From contig NC_083605.1 of NCBI RefSeq assembly GCF_029168945.1, positions 3,727,280-3,791,279 of the forward strand: a stretch of DNA of 64,000 bases. Direction: 5' to 3'. Below are positions 21,300 to 34,215 of this stretch, piece by piece. The stretch comes from Cannabis sativa. Its lineage: Eukaryota > Streptophyta > Magnoliopsida > Rosales > Cannabaceae. The position numbers and the translations under genes were made by a program. Within the stretch, counting starts at the first letter, position 1, and each line of letters opens with the position of its first letter. Below the pieces are notes generated by a model, which was not told where the DNA came from, did no database searches, and saw only the letters and a program-made list of their open reading frames with translations.

Positions 21300-22018
21300 A
21301 ATTATTTGTAACTCATAATTTGTGGTTATTAGCATTTATTTTATAATAATTTACTTTCATAGTGTTTTATTTTAAATTTTTTAATTTATATAGAAAGTAA
21401 TAAGTATATAAGATAATTGTTTTTATTATGTTGATTTTTTTTTTAATATGTTTTAAGAATTTTATGTCTATATTTAATATTATTTTCTTATTTATTTATT
21501 TTTATAAAATTATTTTTCAAAAACACTATCATTTTTCTTGTTACTTCTCTTACTTCTTCTCTCTCACTCAAAAGTTCTTAAAAGGAATATCGTTAATATT
21601 ATTTCCAAAAGTGTTATAACCAAAACTACATATACATAAATAGACAAAGAGACTTTGATTTGTTATGTGTATCTTCTATTTTCTAAATGATCGATTTGTT
21701 GTTTTATGATAATATATGAGTGAGTAAATATTACAATTATTGTATATAACTAATAATAAAATAAATCATCATTAACCTTAACCTTGCCAATTTTCACATG
21801 GGGATAGAATGGAAGTGATCTAATCAATGACATACCAATACATAGGATTTGCCCACACTTTTTTTATTATTATTAATAATTAAGAAAAAAAATAATATTA
21901 TGCTATGAATAAGTTTGTTTTAATTAATCATGCATTACCATATATATATATATGAACGTGTGAGGCAAGTAAAAATGAAGACTTTTGTAGTTTGGTCAAA
22001 CAAGTTTTATATAATATC
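21300..22018. other. AT-rich spacer
   Basis: No supported gene. Contains a short (TA)n run near 21941-21952. Confidence 0.55.
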
Positions 22019-22175
22019 ATCTATAACAAAACTTTGTTAATTTTGCCTCTCTTTTAATTAATCAATTAATTAATTAGTATTACTAAAGTTAATAGCCGAG
22101 AGAGTTATAGAGATTGAATTATCAATGGAATTCATCATCATCCTTCCCTTTCTTCATCCTCAAATTCATTATTAT
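22019..22175 (+). pseudogene. CYP89 5' fragment (promoter-proximal region and first codons)
   Basis: From TATAACAAAACTTTGTTAATTT to TCCTCAAATTCATTA this stretch matches the region just upstream of, and including, the start of the intact P450 at 23.6-23.76 kb: GCCTCTCTTTTAATTA, GAGAGTTA.AGAGATTGA, then ATCAATGGAA.TCATCATCAT. The ATG at 22125-22127 begins MEFIIILPFLHPQIH, and similarity is lost after about 15 codons. It is a truncated duplicate of the P450 promoter and signal-anchor region. Confidence 0.8.
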
Positions 22176-22197
22176 TATAATTGAAATTTATTAAAAT

Positions 22198-22552
22198 ATT
22201 GCGGTATGAATATTTAAGTTTAACTCTATGTTGCACATAAATATCTAAATTTAATTTTTGATAGTAATAGTACTTAAGTTATATTTCTGAAACTCTGTAA
22301 GTATCTGACTGTTAAATGTTAAGTCATTATCCATGTGTCATTTTCTTATTGGTATATTTAAACTAATTTTATATATATAAAAAATTAATGACTTGGACCA
22401 ATGAAAAATTGTCACATGTTAATTTACTTAATACTTAAAAATCAGGTATTTACAAAAGTTCCATAATTGTAACTTGGTATTATTACTAAAAAAAATTAAA
22501 CTTAAGTATTTATTTACAATTGAGAGTTAAACTTAGGTATTTATGCCGCAAA
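22198..22552. repeat. Foldback MITE with long terminal inverted repeats, copy 1
   Basis: Left arm TTGCGGTATGAATATTTAAG, then TTTAACTCT, is mirrored at the right by AGAGTTAAACTTAGGTATTT, then ATGCCGCAAAT. The complementary arms extend for more than 100 bp. It is non-coding, and a partial second copy lies at 23285. The superfamily is not certain. Confidence 0.7.
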
Positions 22553-22673
22553 TTACTTTAAAGTATTTTTCAATTAATTTGAATTTTACGTATATTCTTG
22601 AAAAAATTTCAAAAAATATATATTGATGCGCCTCTATCTGTTTCAACATGTAAAAGAAAATTTCATATTCGTG

Positions 22674-23245
22674 TGTTAACGAGTCTCACATTATTAATGT
22701 GTGGAAAGATAATAGAATATATAAGTTGAATGTACTCCTCTCATTGTCAATTGGTTTTGAAATGGAATCTCATTCACCTTATCCCAAATTCTAACATGGT
22801 ATCAAAGCAAAACAAACAAAAAAACTCGACTATCCGACCCAACCAAAAAAAAAACGATCGAAGTAGAGCCAAAAAAAAGAGCCACCAAAAATTCAAAAAT
22901 AAATGATCCAAGAGCCAAAGTCAAAAAAACCACTTGTGATTCGGGAATAGTGAGCTAAAAAAGGAGCCACCTATCCAAAAATATGGATCCAAAAAATCAA
23001 AAAATACAGATCCAAAAAGTAGAGCAAAAGAGCCACTTGTGATTAGGGAAAGTGAGCCAAAAAAAACTGCTTATGATCGAGTTGTCCAAGATGGTGAGCA
23101 GATAAAATAACTACCATGTTGAGGGGGATGTTAGAGAGTCTCACATTTATAATGTGTAGAAAGATAATAGAATATATAAGATGATTGAGTTACTTCTCTC
23201 ATTGCCAATTGATTTTGAGATGAAACCTCATTCATCTTAAGTTAT
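22674..23245 (+). mobile_element. TRIM-like miniature LTR retrotransposon
   Basis: 5' LTR 22674-22796 (TGTTAACGAGTCTCACA ... TTCTAACA) is followed immediately by PBS TGGTATCAAAGC (22797), a non-coding A-rich internal region of about 320 bp with repeated GAGCCA and ATCCAAAAA words, then a polypurine tract TTGAGGGGGA (23119-23128) and the 3' LTR from TGTTAGAGAGTCTCACA (23129). The 3' LTR is similar over about 110 bp and then diverges, so its end near 23245 is approximate. The whole element is about 570 bp. It lies about 450 bp upstream of the P450 start codon. Confidence 0.85.
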
Positions 23246-23284
23246 TTTAAGATTTTGTAAAATTTTAAGAATTTCGAAATAGAA

Positions 23285-23520
23285 TAATTTACGGTATAAA
23301 TACTTAAATTTAACTCCCACTTGTAAATAAATTATAAATACTTAAATTTATTTTTTGTTGATTATAATACTTGCATTATATTTGTGGAATTTCGTACGTA
23401 TGTGGCCATTAAATGTTCATTATTTACGTGTTGTTTTCTTATTAGTATATTTAAATTAATTTTTTTTAAAAAAATAAAAATTTAATAATCTATATTAAAT
23501 GTGAAAGTCACTGCAAAAGT
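23285..23520. repeat. Foldback MITE, partial copy 2
   Basis: TTACGGTATAAATACTTAAA, then TTTAACTCCC, and following text match the left arm and middle of the element at 22198. The right arm is missing or decayed. It sits directly in the P450 promoter region. Confidence 0.6.
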
Positions 23521-23692
23521 TCTATTTGCAACTTAAAAAAAAAAGTTTGACTAAAAAATCAATTTTTAAGGGGTAGAATTTTCCTAATACATATTATGTA
23601 TAACAAAAGTTTGTTAATTTTGCCTCTCTTTTAATTAGCATTATTACTTAAGTTGAGAGTTGAGAGAGTTAGAGAGATTGATTAAATCATCA

Positions 23693-25332
23693 ATGGAAGT
23701 CATCATCATCATCACCACCATCACCCTCCTTCTAATCTCTTTCTTCTTCCTCAAATTCATTACCAGAAGAAGAAACCCAACTCTTCCACCGGGACCCTTT
23801 GCTCTTCCCATCATCGGAAATCTCTTATTCATCCGAAAATCCTTCTCCCAACTCGAACCCATCCTCCGCAACCTCCACGCCAACTACGGTCCCCTCGTCT
23901 CTCTCCACCTCGGCTCACGCCGCGCCGTCTTCATAGCCGACCGTGTTTTAGCCCACCAAGCTCTAGTCCAAAACGGCGCCGTATTCGCCGACCGTCCACC
24001 GGCTCTACCCACCGCTAAAATCTTCAACAGTAATCAGCACAGTATCAGCTCAGCCAGGTACGGCTCGACTTGGCGGCTCCTGCGCCGAAACATCAGCTCC
24101 GAAATCCTACACCCTTCAAGGGTCAAGTGCTATTCACGCGCTCGCAAATGGGTTTTGGATATTCTCTTAAAACGACTCGAATTGGATTCACAAAACGCTG
24201 CCGTTTTGGCTCATTTTCAGTACGCTATGTTTTGTTTATTGGTTTTGATGTGTTTTGGGGTAAATAATAAGATTGATGAAACTAAGATTAAAGAGATTGA
24301 GAATGTTCAACGTCGATCGTTGTTGACTTTTTCAAGATTCAATATACTCAATGTGTTCCCAAGGTTGACTAAGATTGTGTTTAGAAAAAGGTGGGAAGAG
24401 TTGTTGAAGCTGAGACAAGAACAAACTCAGATTCTGTTACCTCTCATAAATTCTAGGAACAAGGTTGATGATGATGATGATGATTTTGTGGTTTGTTATG
24501 TTGATACTTTGTTGGGTTTAGAGTTAGGAGAGGAAATGAGGAAGCTTGATTCAGATGAAATGGTTAGTTTGTGTTCTGAGTTTTTGAATGCTGGTACTGA
24601 TACAACCTCAACTGCATTGCAATGGATCATGGCTAATTTAGTCAAATATCCCAAAATTCAACACAAGATTTATGATGAGATTAAAGGGGTTGTTACAGCC
24701 AAGACCGGTTCTAAGGTATATAATATTTTTTCTATATGTTTTCTTATTATTTAATAGTTTATCTATATGCTAATATATATTTTTTTTCTTCATAATTTCG
24801 GGGCGGTGAGCGTTCGGTTGAAGGAGGAGAAAGAGGGGTGATTGAAGAGGAGGATTTGGAGAAGATGAGTTATTTGAAAGGTGTGATTTTGGAAGGGTTA
24901 AGGAGACACCCTCCAGCTCATTTTGTGTTGCCACATGCAGTGAGTGAGGATGTTGTTTTGGGTGGACATTTGGTGCCTAAGAATGGGAGTGTTAATTTCA
25001 TGGTTGCTGAGATGGGTTGGGATCCAAAGGTGTGGGAGGATCCTATGGAGTTTAAACCAGAGAGGTTTATTAATGGTGATGGTAGTAAGGTTGAGTTTGA
25101 TGTAAGTGGGAATAGGGAGATAAAGATGATGCCTTTTGGTGTTGGGAGGAGGATATGTCCTGCTCATGCTTTGGCTATGCTTCATTTGGAGTATTTTGTG
25201 GCTAATTTGGTTTGGAAGTTTGAGTGGAATAAGGTTAATGATGTTGATGATGTTGATTTGTCTGAGGTACAAGAGTTCACAGTTGTTATGAAGAATCCTT
25301 TGCATGCATGCTTGACTCTCAGGAAACACTAG
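23693..25332 (+). CDS. CYP89A: Cytochrome P450, CYP89A-like
   Basis: An A-type plant P450, a heme-thiolate monooxygenase anchored in the ER. Start chosen at MEVIIII (23693), because an N-terminal membrane anchor of about 20 residues follows directly; an in-frame ATG-like start at 23660 would only add a polar stretch. Exon 1 (23693-24715) and exon 2 (24811-25332) give 514 residues, normal for the family. Motifs: proline hinge LPPGP (31-35), I-helix AGTDTT (300-305), K-helix EGLR (369-372), FKPERF (422-427) and heme loop [10 protein letters not shown] with the Cys ligand at 457. The last position of the FxxGxRxCxG signature is Ala, not Gly. The overall pattern is closest to the CYP89A group, whose best-known member acts on chlorophyll catabolites; the substrate here is not predictable. 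A 95-bp phase-0 GT-AG intron separates the exons. A GAT-repeat encodes an Asp run in exon 1. Degenerate paralogues flank it at 22.0 and 34.9 kb. Confidence 0.93.
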
Positions 25333-26574
25333 GAGACTACATATATGATAAATATGTCTATCTGCAGTTGTTGGTTTAATTGTGTCTTAAGTTAATTAAG
25401 TTGATCAATAAAGATATTATTTGGTGTGGTTTTCATATGGCTGGTGTGATGTTAAGACACATATATATATTTAGTAGTCCTAGACAATTAACAAAGACTA
25501 ATTGAAAACTTTCTAAAAGAATTGAAGAAGCCTTCATTATGAATGTTAAGACACTGTTTCGATTAACCAAACTAGTAGCAAAACACACACAAAACAGTAG
25601 CAAATAGCACAATTGATATGTATATTGAATATATGAGTAAACTATTTGCAATTGATAGAAACCCTTAAGCCCCTTTGATGCAAAGATTTTACTCACCTAC
25701 ATATAGTAATAATTCCTCACTCAAAGCATGAGCATGAGAGATTATTGACTTGAACAGCATCTGATTCTCATCATCATAATCATCAGTGTGTCTCATCAAA
25801 TAGTACTTGGGATTGATTTTAGGTGAAGCATTAGCTATATATATGGCTGTGCTGTGATTTGCCTCCTTTATTTAAAGTATTTCAACAATTAACAGATTTA
25901 GATAACTACATACATACATTATTTGCATTTCAATTACAATGTAAAAATTAAGAGTTGAATTTCAGATGCAAACAATCATGTTGTAAGCTCTGAAAATATT
26001 CTTACTTCCCCACCCATCCCACAACCTAATCTTTTAAGCCAATATTAACTAATTAATTAATTAATTTTATAATTTAGAAGGGTATTTGCAAATAAATGAG
26101 AAACTTGAATAAAAAATGACTCATAAATAATTTAAACTAATATTCCTTATTAATAAAACCCATAACAATGTGTAGGTGAAAATATTGAGTAAAAAAATGA
26201 TAAGCTGAGAATGATAGCTCAAATGCGTATTGATATTAAGTTGAGGAATTTAATTAAGAACATTTTTGGCGATGTAATGATGAATTTTAATTTAAGCAAA
26301 GGTAATGTAATAAGTACAGTTTCATGCTTGCAGATTCAGAAAAAAAATAAATAAACTAACAAAGACTTTTCAAATGATGTTTGACATCAAAATTGGCAGC
26401 TGTGCAAATTGTATTATATGAACATCAATGTGTTCTAACTATGGGCCTCTTTGTCTGATGACTCAAGTTCTGGCTAACACAACCTTGTTTGATACAATAG
26501 ATAAAACAATCCTCAATGATAACTTATAATGGGAAATGAAAAGGGCCACTGACCGTCGTGCTTACCACCGCTCT
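25333..26574. other. Intergenic: 3' regions of P450 and GluRS
   Basis: Convergent 3' flanks. The P450 3' part (to about 25530) is duplicated at 35290-35525. No additional gene supported. Confidence 0.6.
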
Positions 26575-29500
26575 TTACTTGAAACCGCTTTGTTGTCTGC
26601 CATCTGGAATCGAAAGTAGGACTACCGGTTTTGAGGGCCTAACGTAGGGAGCATCACATCTGAAATATCCTTTCCTTTCAAGCTGCAATACATCTCCCCT
26701 CTTCAGATTTCGCATGTTCGAGTCCCCAACAGCTGCGGTCTCCTTTTTAGTGCACGGATTAAGAACATCAAGGAAATCCTCGCCTTCTTCAAGCTGCAAT
26801 GATAAGTCAAAAGTACCAACCACTTAATCATCAAAGTCCAAATATGCACCAAGTAAGTATATTTGAAATTGATTAACACATACATACCTTCTTCTTTGTA
26901 ATTAAATAATCAAACTCCATCAATGAGAGTTTAACCAGCTCATCTGTTTCAGGTAACCATGTAAGCTTCAACTTGGTAGTCTTCACAGATCCTTCGAGAT
27001 GCAAAACTCCCGTTAACTGTGTTACCTTTCCTTCTTGGTCCTTTTCAATTCCCTTAATAATGGCATTCCCCCAATCCATTAACGTAACTTCCTCATCTGC
27101 TGCAATTAACTCAGCATCGGCATAATCTAACCATATACTCTTCGTAAATGTTGTAGCCTTGTCTCCAGCACCTTCGTATTTCTTATGCTTAGGAATAATT
27201 CGGACAAATGGTTCCTCGGGTCCATTAGTCAGGGTCAACAACACACGCCTCTCTTCAATAATAGCTGTATGCCTAGGACACACGGGATCAATTATCTTCT
27301 TATTTATGGACCAAAGCTTGTCCCACTCCATGAGATTAAGATTTTTTGAAGCTCCCTGTAAATATATCAACATTCAGATTCAGTAAATGATTCTAACTCG
27401 AGTCACCTTAATCCACATAAAATAATACTACACTAGTCAAATATGAGAAATCCAACAACATAATATATATAAGGCTCAATAATAATACCATTATATAGGA
27501 ATATGGCTTACCTGCTCAAGAATGAACTGAATCAATGCTTCAACTTTAAGACCTCTTCGCACAATTCCTTGGACAGTTGGAAAACGAGGATCATCCCATC
27601 CATCAACCTGTCCATTTTGAACAAACCATAGAAGCTTACGCTTGCTAAGGAGTGTATAAACCATATTCAACCGGCTGAATTCATACAAAAAGACCTTTCT
27701 CAAACCCATATCCTCTTGAATCCGATAATATTGCGCATTGCGATCATGGTACTCACTAGACCGAAGAGCATGAGTTATACCCTCTATAGAATCAACAAAC
27801 GGGCATGCAAAATCATAAGTTGGATATATCTTGTACTTTGACCCAATCCTATGATGAGGGATCGGATTGCAACGGTAATATACAGGATCACGAAGTGATT
27901 TGTTAGGATCTTGCATATCAAGTTTTCCCCGCACACAACACTGCAGACCTCTTTCAGATCCTGCAATCATTTCCTTCCATAATTTCATATTCTCCTCTAT
28001 GCTGTTGTTTCTGCATTTTGATTCAATTCCATCCATCCTTTCTTTCTGCATTTGCTCACGTGGGGTGTCATCAACATATGCTTTACCCTCACAAATCAAC
28101 TTTTCAGCCATTTCCATCAACTGAGGGAAGTAATCAGAAGTATATGTAACAGTTTCAAACTTAATGCCCAAGGTCTCAATATCCTTTAGAAGATTGTCTA
28201 CAAACTCGTTGCTTTCTTTTGCAGGATTTGTATCATCAAATCGTATAATAACTTCTCCTTGGTATCTTTGAGCAAAATACTGATTCAACAGTGCCGCCTT
28301 TGAATGTCCAATATGAAGATAACCACTGGGTTCTGGGGCAAATCTCAGTTTCACTTTTCCAATCTCAGCATCTGGAAGATCTACTTCAAATGTAGACCTG
28401 CTTCCTGCTTTAGAAACATCCCCATTTACACTCTTTGTAGATTGACTAACTCCTTGATGCTCTTTTGATTTAACAGGCACTGGCTTTCCTTTTTTGCCAA
28501 CATACGTAGCAACAACTTCTGTTAAAGCGTCGCTGTGTTCCGCCAAGATTGAATTGAACCATCTTACAAGATTCTGATACTTATTTGATTTCCTCAAACT
28601 TTCCCATCTAGGCCCGGTTCCTGAAGCATACATAATAATACTAAGCATATCTCTTTCAAGCACAGCTTGATAAATAGTTAATTGTTCTACATTTTTATTA
28701 GAAAATATATACCTGCAAGACCTGACCAAATTGCTATATCTGCAATTGACAAACAATGACCAACCAGAAATGTACGGCTCTTTAAATAAAGATCCACATA
28801 TTTGCATGCGGTCTCAAATGCAGAACCTGATGAAAGAACAGGACTATATTCCAGCCATTCATCAATCTGAAAAAGAGAGGAAGGAGACCAAGTAACCGAC
28901 AAAGTAATTAAAAATGGAGCACTAAACAAACATGCAATTGAGTTATCTATAAGGAAAGTCACCTGGCCAGATTCATATGCATTCCGCCCACAGAAATTAG
29001 GAATGGTGGAAATCCGAGCAACATATCGAAGTAGTACATATGTTCCATGTAATTTTAGCCTAAAAAACATTAAAGTTTAACAGAAGGTTATGTCAGATTG
29101 AAAATTGTTTGTTACACAGATTGTTTATAAGTATCAACAGAAAGATGAGCTACCCCTCTTGGGTATAACTCAATACACTATGAGCTAGCTTGACAACCAC
29201 TTCCACTTTAAGTTTTTGGATTCTAAACAAATGACTTTACTGAGGCCCCAATGGCTTTTTTCCACATTGTCACAAACTGTTTAATCAATTTTCATATATA
29301 AAAAAAAATTTCTTAAAACAATCAACCACTTACACCTACATAAGTTTAGTGTATTGTCACCAACAAGGTCTTACACCATGATAATAAAAGATCAATTTGA
29401 AACAAACCCAACTTATACATTGGTCTTACAACTAAAGCTTAAATTAAGTTGGAAATTAAATAGAGAAGAAAGAGTAATTACCCATCAGTGAACTCAAAAA

Positions 29501-29621
29501 ACGGAGGAGAATCAGAAGAATCAGAAGTGTCAATGGTGAGAGAGATCCCGGCAACCTTAGCAGCAGCAATGACCGAGAGTGGAGGAGTATTTGGCGGATA
29601 AACCAGCGACTTTATCTCCAT
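26575..29621 (-). CDS. GluRS: Cytosolic glutamyl-tRNA synthetase
   Basis: Class I aminoacyl-tRNA synthetase that charges tRNA-Glu in the cytosol. Six exons with GT-AG borders: 29621-29482, 29059-28963, 28866-28713, 28620-27512, 27355-26888 and 26793-26575, summing to 2,187 nt, an exact multiple of three (728 aa), in line with plant cytosolic GluRS. The N-terminal third is a GST-like protein-interaction domain (starts [28 protein letters not shown] near 113-131). A Lys-rich linker precedes the catalytic core: [13 protein letters not shown] with HIGH at 233-236, DDTNPAKE, and the KMSKS-like LSKRK near 455. The C-terminal beta-barrel anticodon-binding domain follows ([16 protein letters not shown]-like GYFRCDAPY). 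No organellar targeting sequence is apparent, fitting the eukaryotic-type enzyme. No lesion seen. Confidence 0.96.
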
Positions 29622-31055
29622 GTTGGAGCAAGGCGATGGACGCAAGGAGTATTTGTGTGCACCTTTGTTAGAGTACTCTCCGGTCTGCCCCTAGGTTTTG
29701 AACTTCCCTCAGTTTGTCAAAGTATGGGATCAGCCTAAAAAATGCTAACCCATTCAAATTATGTTTTATGCATAACCCAACCCACACATTATGGGGTAAT
29801 TTGGGTTGGGTTACAACCCTTATCTGAAAATTTAGATCTGAGCATAATAAATTCAAACATAAACTAAAGAGGAGAAAAAATTCAAACACTAGCAAAGACT
29901 TTCAAAATTCCAAATAAAAGATCATAAATTCATCCAAAATATTATAATCCAAATTGTACATTCATTTAAAGTAATATAACAAATATAAATCTGAAAAATG
30001 ATCAAATTACAGAATCACAAACAAAATAAATAAAAGATAAAAAAAATTCTAGACCAACATTACGACATAATAGATAACAAAAATATTCCAAAAAAACACA
30101 AAAATAAGGTAGCTAAACTCAGTAAAACAACCAAAGGAAAAAAAATATAAATAGCTTGATAAGATCATATAGGTGATATTGACTCTTAAATTCTAAAAAA
30201 TCAAATTTATTACACAATGAAACTACCTGAACTTGTCTATTTGGATAGCTGAACTGAGTAAGAATATTTAAAATAAAAGGCAGTCACTAAAGTTGGCCAA
30301 ATTAGCTCTCAATAATTTGCAATACAATGCTACTCACTCCTCTTTTAATTGTTCTCATAAAGCTCCTTACACTAACTCTGCAATAGCCTAGTGTTTGCAA
30401 TATTTGATGAGCAAAGCTTGAGTAATTTCCATTAAAGTCAAAAAATTCTCAGAGATATAAAGTTGGCATGTCACAGTTAATCTTTCTCAAAAAAAAAAAA
30501 AAAACTTTACAGTAAATCATAAATCATACATGGCCTACAATATATATATAATACATATAAATAACAAAAAAAAATCAAAATTACCTTGTCCAAGAATTTG
30601 TGCTTTTAATAATATATGATTTAGACTGCAAAAATAAGAGAGAACATTAAATAAATGTTTATACTCATAATAAGTTATTACTGGTTCTACTCATTATAAA
30701 AATCAAAGATTCAAGAAGTTAAAAAACAAACAAAATGAAAGAAACGAAAAGATCATACACAGATTTCTTCTGCTCATTATACTCAAAATTTGGAATTATA
30801 ACAAAAATACATATATGAAAATGAAAGAAACGAAATGTACAATTATAAACTACGAACTCCGAAATAACTGTTTACATTACAAAAAAAAAAATTAAAGGTT
30901 GTGTCTTTGTCTGAGGCGATGGATCGGTTTTGTCGCCGCACACTGCGCTTAGGAGGAGTTCGTCTGAGGAGGCTGACCACGGGCAGCGGCTGTTTAGTGT
31001 TTAGGGTTTGTTTAGATTAATCACATGTGTGCAAGTACACGGTAAGAATAACATC
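29622..31055. other. Intergenic, upstream of GluRS
   Basis: AT-rich sequence with no supported gene. A short GC-rich patch at 30910-31010 (ATGGATCGGTTTTGTCGCCG...) has no recognisable product. Confidence 0.5.
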
Positions 31056-31430
31056 TATTATTAATTGTATTTGTGTGTAATATGAGGTAATTACACAATT
31101 TGATACGTTTGTCTGACCATTACACTGTAACTGTGTAATTGGAAGTGATTGAGGGTTCTAATTATACTCTCCAATTCTCATGGCCCCTATGAAAATTGAA
31201 TGTAATTACACTTTGTAATTACTAAAGACTTTCCATATTAAACATTAGCTACTAAAAAATATTATTTTTCCGTATAATTTTTAACTATTTTGCCAAACAA
31301 GATATTGAGAATTCATGTATAATTACCAACTTATATGCAAACACACCTTGCAATTTAAAATAGAGTGTAATTACTAATTTGTGTAATTACCCTACCTAGT
31401 AATTACACAGTTATTTCCAAACACACCCTA
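31056..31430. repeat. Possible MITE with GTAATTACAC inverted motifs
   Basis: Multiple GTGTAATTAC / GTAATTACAC words in both orientations; the right end AATTACACAGTTATTTCCAA ends in ACACACCCT, and a weaker mirrored ACTGTGTAATTGG lies to the left. Ends and target duplication could not be fixed. Confidence 0.35.
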
Positions 31431-31869
31431 AATATAATTTGATAACCGATTTAGTTATTTATTGGATCGGATGTAATTCAATTTGATTTTTAAAATTTAC
31501 ATTCGATCTGATCTAATTATGATTAGATATTTAACTTTATTATATTAATTAAAATTAGATTGAATCACTTTCTGCATATCCCTAATCCTAATCAAGTCAT
31601 TATATTGAGTTGCATAATGTACTATGCACATATATTTGTCTTTATATGAAAAAAATCATATTGTAAAAATTAATAATTTTGTATATGCGGTGCAGTTTGA
31701 AACGTAATTATTAAATTTAAAACTATAAATTGCACTACACCGTGCAGTTTGGTAAAATTGCAAACTATAATTGCAGTGCAAAGAATTTCAAACCCTATTT
31801 TTTTTTACGGTGCAGGCTGTTGTACGGTGTGGACGGTTTGATAAACACTCTTAAACCTTACTCACATTA

Positions 31870-32190
31870 TTAATAGGGATAATTTAAAAAAAAAAGTTAA
31901 AAACAACAAAAAATTAAAAAAGTACAGTTGTCAGGATTTTAAATATTCTTATGATTTTATTTACATAAAATACAGTCTTTTGATGTATGCTTATATTGTA
32001 CTTTTATTAATTTATTATTGATTTTTTTTTGTTATTTATATGTTCTTTTTTGTTGTTATTTTGATATTATTTTCGTGTTATTTTTATATAATTTTTTTTA
32101 TTATTTTTATAAAACACCATAGAAATATATATAAAAACAATCTTGTAAAAATATAAAAAATTGACAAAAAAAAATAATACTTTATCTAAT
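31870..32190 (+). repeat. Dispersed AT-rich repeat, copy 2
   Basis: TACAGT...ATTTTATTTACATAAAATAC, TTGATTTTTTTTTGTTATT, GATATTATTTTCGTGTTATT: same order of words as copies at 11.8 kb (inverted) and 32.7 kb. Confidence 0.6.
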
Positions 32191-32699
32191 TATCTCCTAT
32201 TAATATTCACATAAATCATTAATTTTTGCAAATCATTGTCACTTTCTTCTCTCTCTCTTGTGTCATACATACATACATAGATTTAGCATAGATAAGTTGC
32301 TATATATATTAAGTAAAACATTTGTTATTTAACTCATAATTTTGCCAATTTCTACACACAAATTATTAGGATTTAGGACAAATAACTTTTTCCTCTTCCA
32401 TTTTTGTATATTCCCAATTGAGAGTTTATACTAAAATATGTATTTTTTAAAACTGATATTTATAAATTTAATACTAAATAGAAATAATTTGGCCTTGGCC
32501 CATATAAGGTCCATTTATCTCAGTCCAATTTCCTAATATTTACAATAAAAATGTAATCATCTATGGTCCAATTTCTTATTTGGGCTTTAAGGTTTGAGTC
32601 TTCTTTTAGGTTCTTATGAATTTCTTCATCATATATGGTATTGGTGGTGTGGGTCTCCAATGTAAATACATAAATTACTCTAGGAATTATTTCACAAAT

Positions 32700-32960
32700 A
32701 TATAAAAATAACAAAATAAATTTAAAAATAGAGTTGTACAAAATTTTAAATATTTTTTACAATTTTTACGATTTTATTTACAGAATATACAGTATGTGTT
32801 TTTATATTGTACCCTTTTTAATTTTTTGTTGATTGCATGTTATTTTTTTTTATGTTATTTAGATATTATTTTCCTGTACTTTTTTGTTGTTTTTTTATAA
32901 TATTGTACAAATGTAAAAAAAATCTTGAATGTAAAAATATAAAACTTTTACAAAAATATT
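32700..32960 (+). repeat. Dispersed AT-rich repeat, copy 3
   Basis: TTTTTACGATTTTATTTACA, GAATATACAGT, TTTTTGTTGATTGCATGTTA and AGATATTATTTTCCTGTAC follow the order of copies 1 and 2. It ends about 200 bp before the RPL9 start codon. Confidence 0.6.
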
Positions 32961-32987
32961 ACTTACGGCATTTATGTAAACCCGGAA

Positions 32988-33110
32988 GTTGGGCCTTATA
33001 GAAAGCCCAAAAGCCCAAAACTGGTTCAAGTAAAGGCCAGGCCCATATTGAACTGAATTAGGGATAGTGAGTGAGTTTATATGATGGCTCTGCTAGGGTT
33101 AGGGTTTAAG
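32988..33110 (+). promoter_or_regulatory. RPL9 promoter: site II-like and telo-box motifs
   Basis: GGGCCT (about 32991), repeated AAGCCCAAAAGCCCA (33003-33018) and AGGCCCAT (33038-33045) are site II-type elements. CTAGGGTTAGGGTTTA (33092-33107) contains the telo-box AAACCCTA on the reverse strand. This pairing is typical of plant ribosomal-protein promoters and supports an active gene. Confidence 0.75.
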
Positions 33111-33167
33111 GCTGCCTTCATCGTAGCAGAGAGAGAGAGAAAGAGAGAGAAAGAGTAGAGAGTAGAG

Positions 33168-34184
33168 ATGAAGACAATCCTTTCCTCGGAGACCATGGAC
33201 ATCCCTGAGGGGATCCAGATCAAGGTCCATGCCAAGATCATCGAAGTTGAGGGACCTCGAGGCAAACTTGTCCGTAACTTCAAGCATCTCAACCTAGATT
33301 TCGAGCTCATCACCGATGAAGAAGGAAAACGTAAGCTTAAGATTGAGTCGTGGTTCGGTACCCGCAAGACCAGCGCCGCCATCCGTACTGCTCTCAGCCA
33401 CGTTGAGAATCTCATCACTGGTGTCACCAAAGGTTACCGCTACAAGATGCGTTTCGTATATGCTCATTTTCCTATCAACGCTTCCATCACCAACTCCAAC
33501 AAGTCTATTGAGATCCGTAACTTTTTGGGCGAGAAAAAGGTCATCTTTTTTTCTTTTTTTCTGTTGTTAGATTGATTAGACAATGCTAGGTTATTTCTGT
33601 AACTTTCATATCTATGTGTGTGTGTGTTTTGTGATGTAGATTTTTGATTGTTTGTGCTTGGCAGATCATGAAAAAGGTCATTTTTTGGTTAAGAACTGAT
33701 TAATGGGTTGGTTTTCATTTTCCCATAGAGTAGATGAAATGATGAACAAAATTTAGAAATGCTCTGTTGTTTCTGTAACTTTCTTATATCTGTGTGAAGT
33801 GTAAATTTTTGATTGTTGTGTTTGGAAGAGCACGTAAAATTGTTTGAGCACTTTCATATGACTACTTTCATATATCTGTGTTTGTGTAGTGTAGTGTAGA
33901 TTTTTTGATTGTTTGTGTTTGGCAGAGCATGAAAAATGTGTTTTTCCTTTTCTTTTTGCTAAGAATTGATTTATGGGCTGATTTTCATTTTTCCATTTCT
34001 GTTTTAGAGTATATGAAATAATGAACCAATGTTAGAAATGCTAGGTTGTGTCTGTAACTTTCATACATATGTGTGGTGTAAATTTTTGATTGTTTGTGTT
34101 AGGCTGAGCATGCAAAATTTGTGTTTAGTTACAATGTCTTATGCATATGGTCCATTTCCATTGTTGTAAGTTGTATGTTACAAT

Positions 34185-34215
<31 letters not shown>

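Noticed and set aside
22797..22808. Host tRNA-like site
   Set aside because: TGGTATCAAAGC directly follows an LTR, so it is a retroelement primer-binding site.
25433..25696. 87-residue minus-strand frame after the P450
   Set aside because: No motif, and it lies in duplicated 3' flank and AT-rich DNA.
33077..33430. 117-residue minus-strand frame
   Set aside because: Antisense to RPL9 exon 1.
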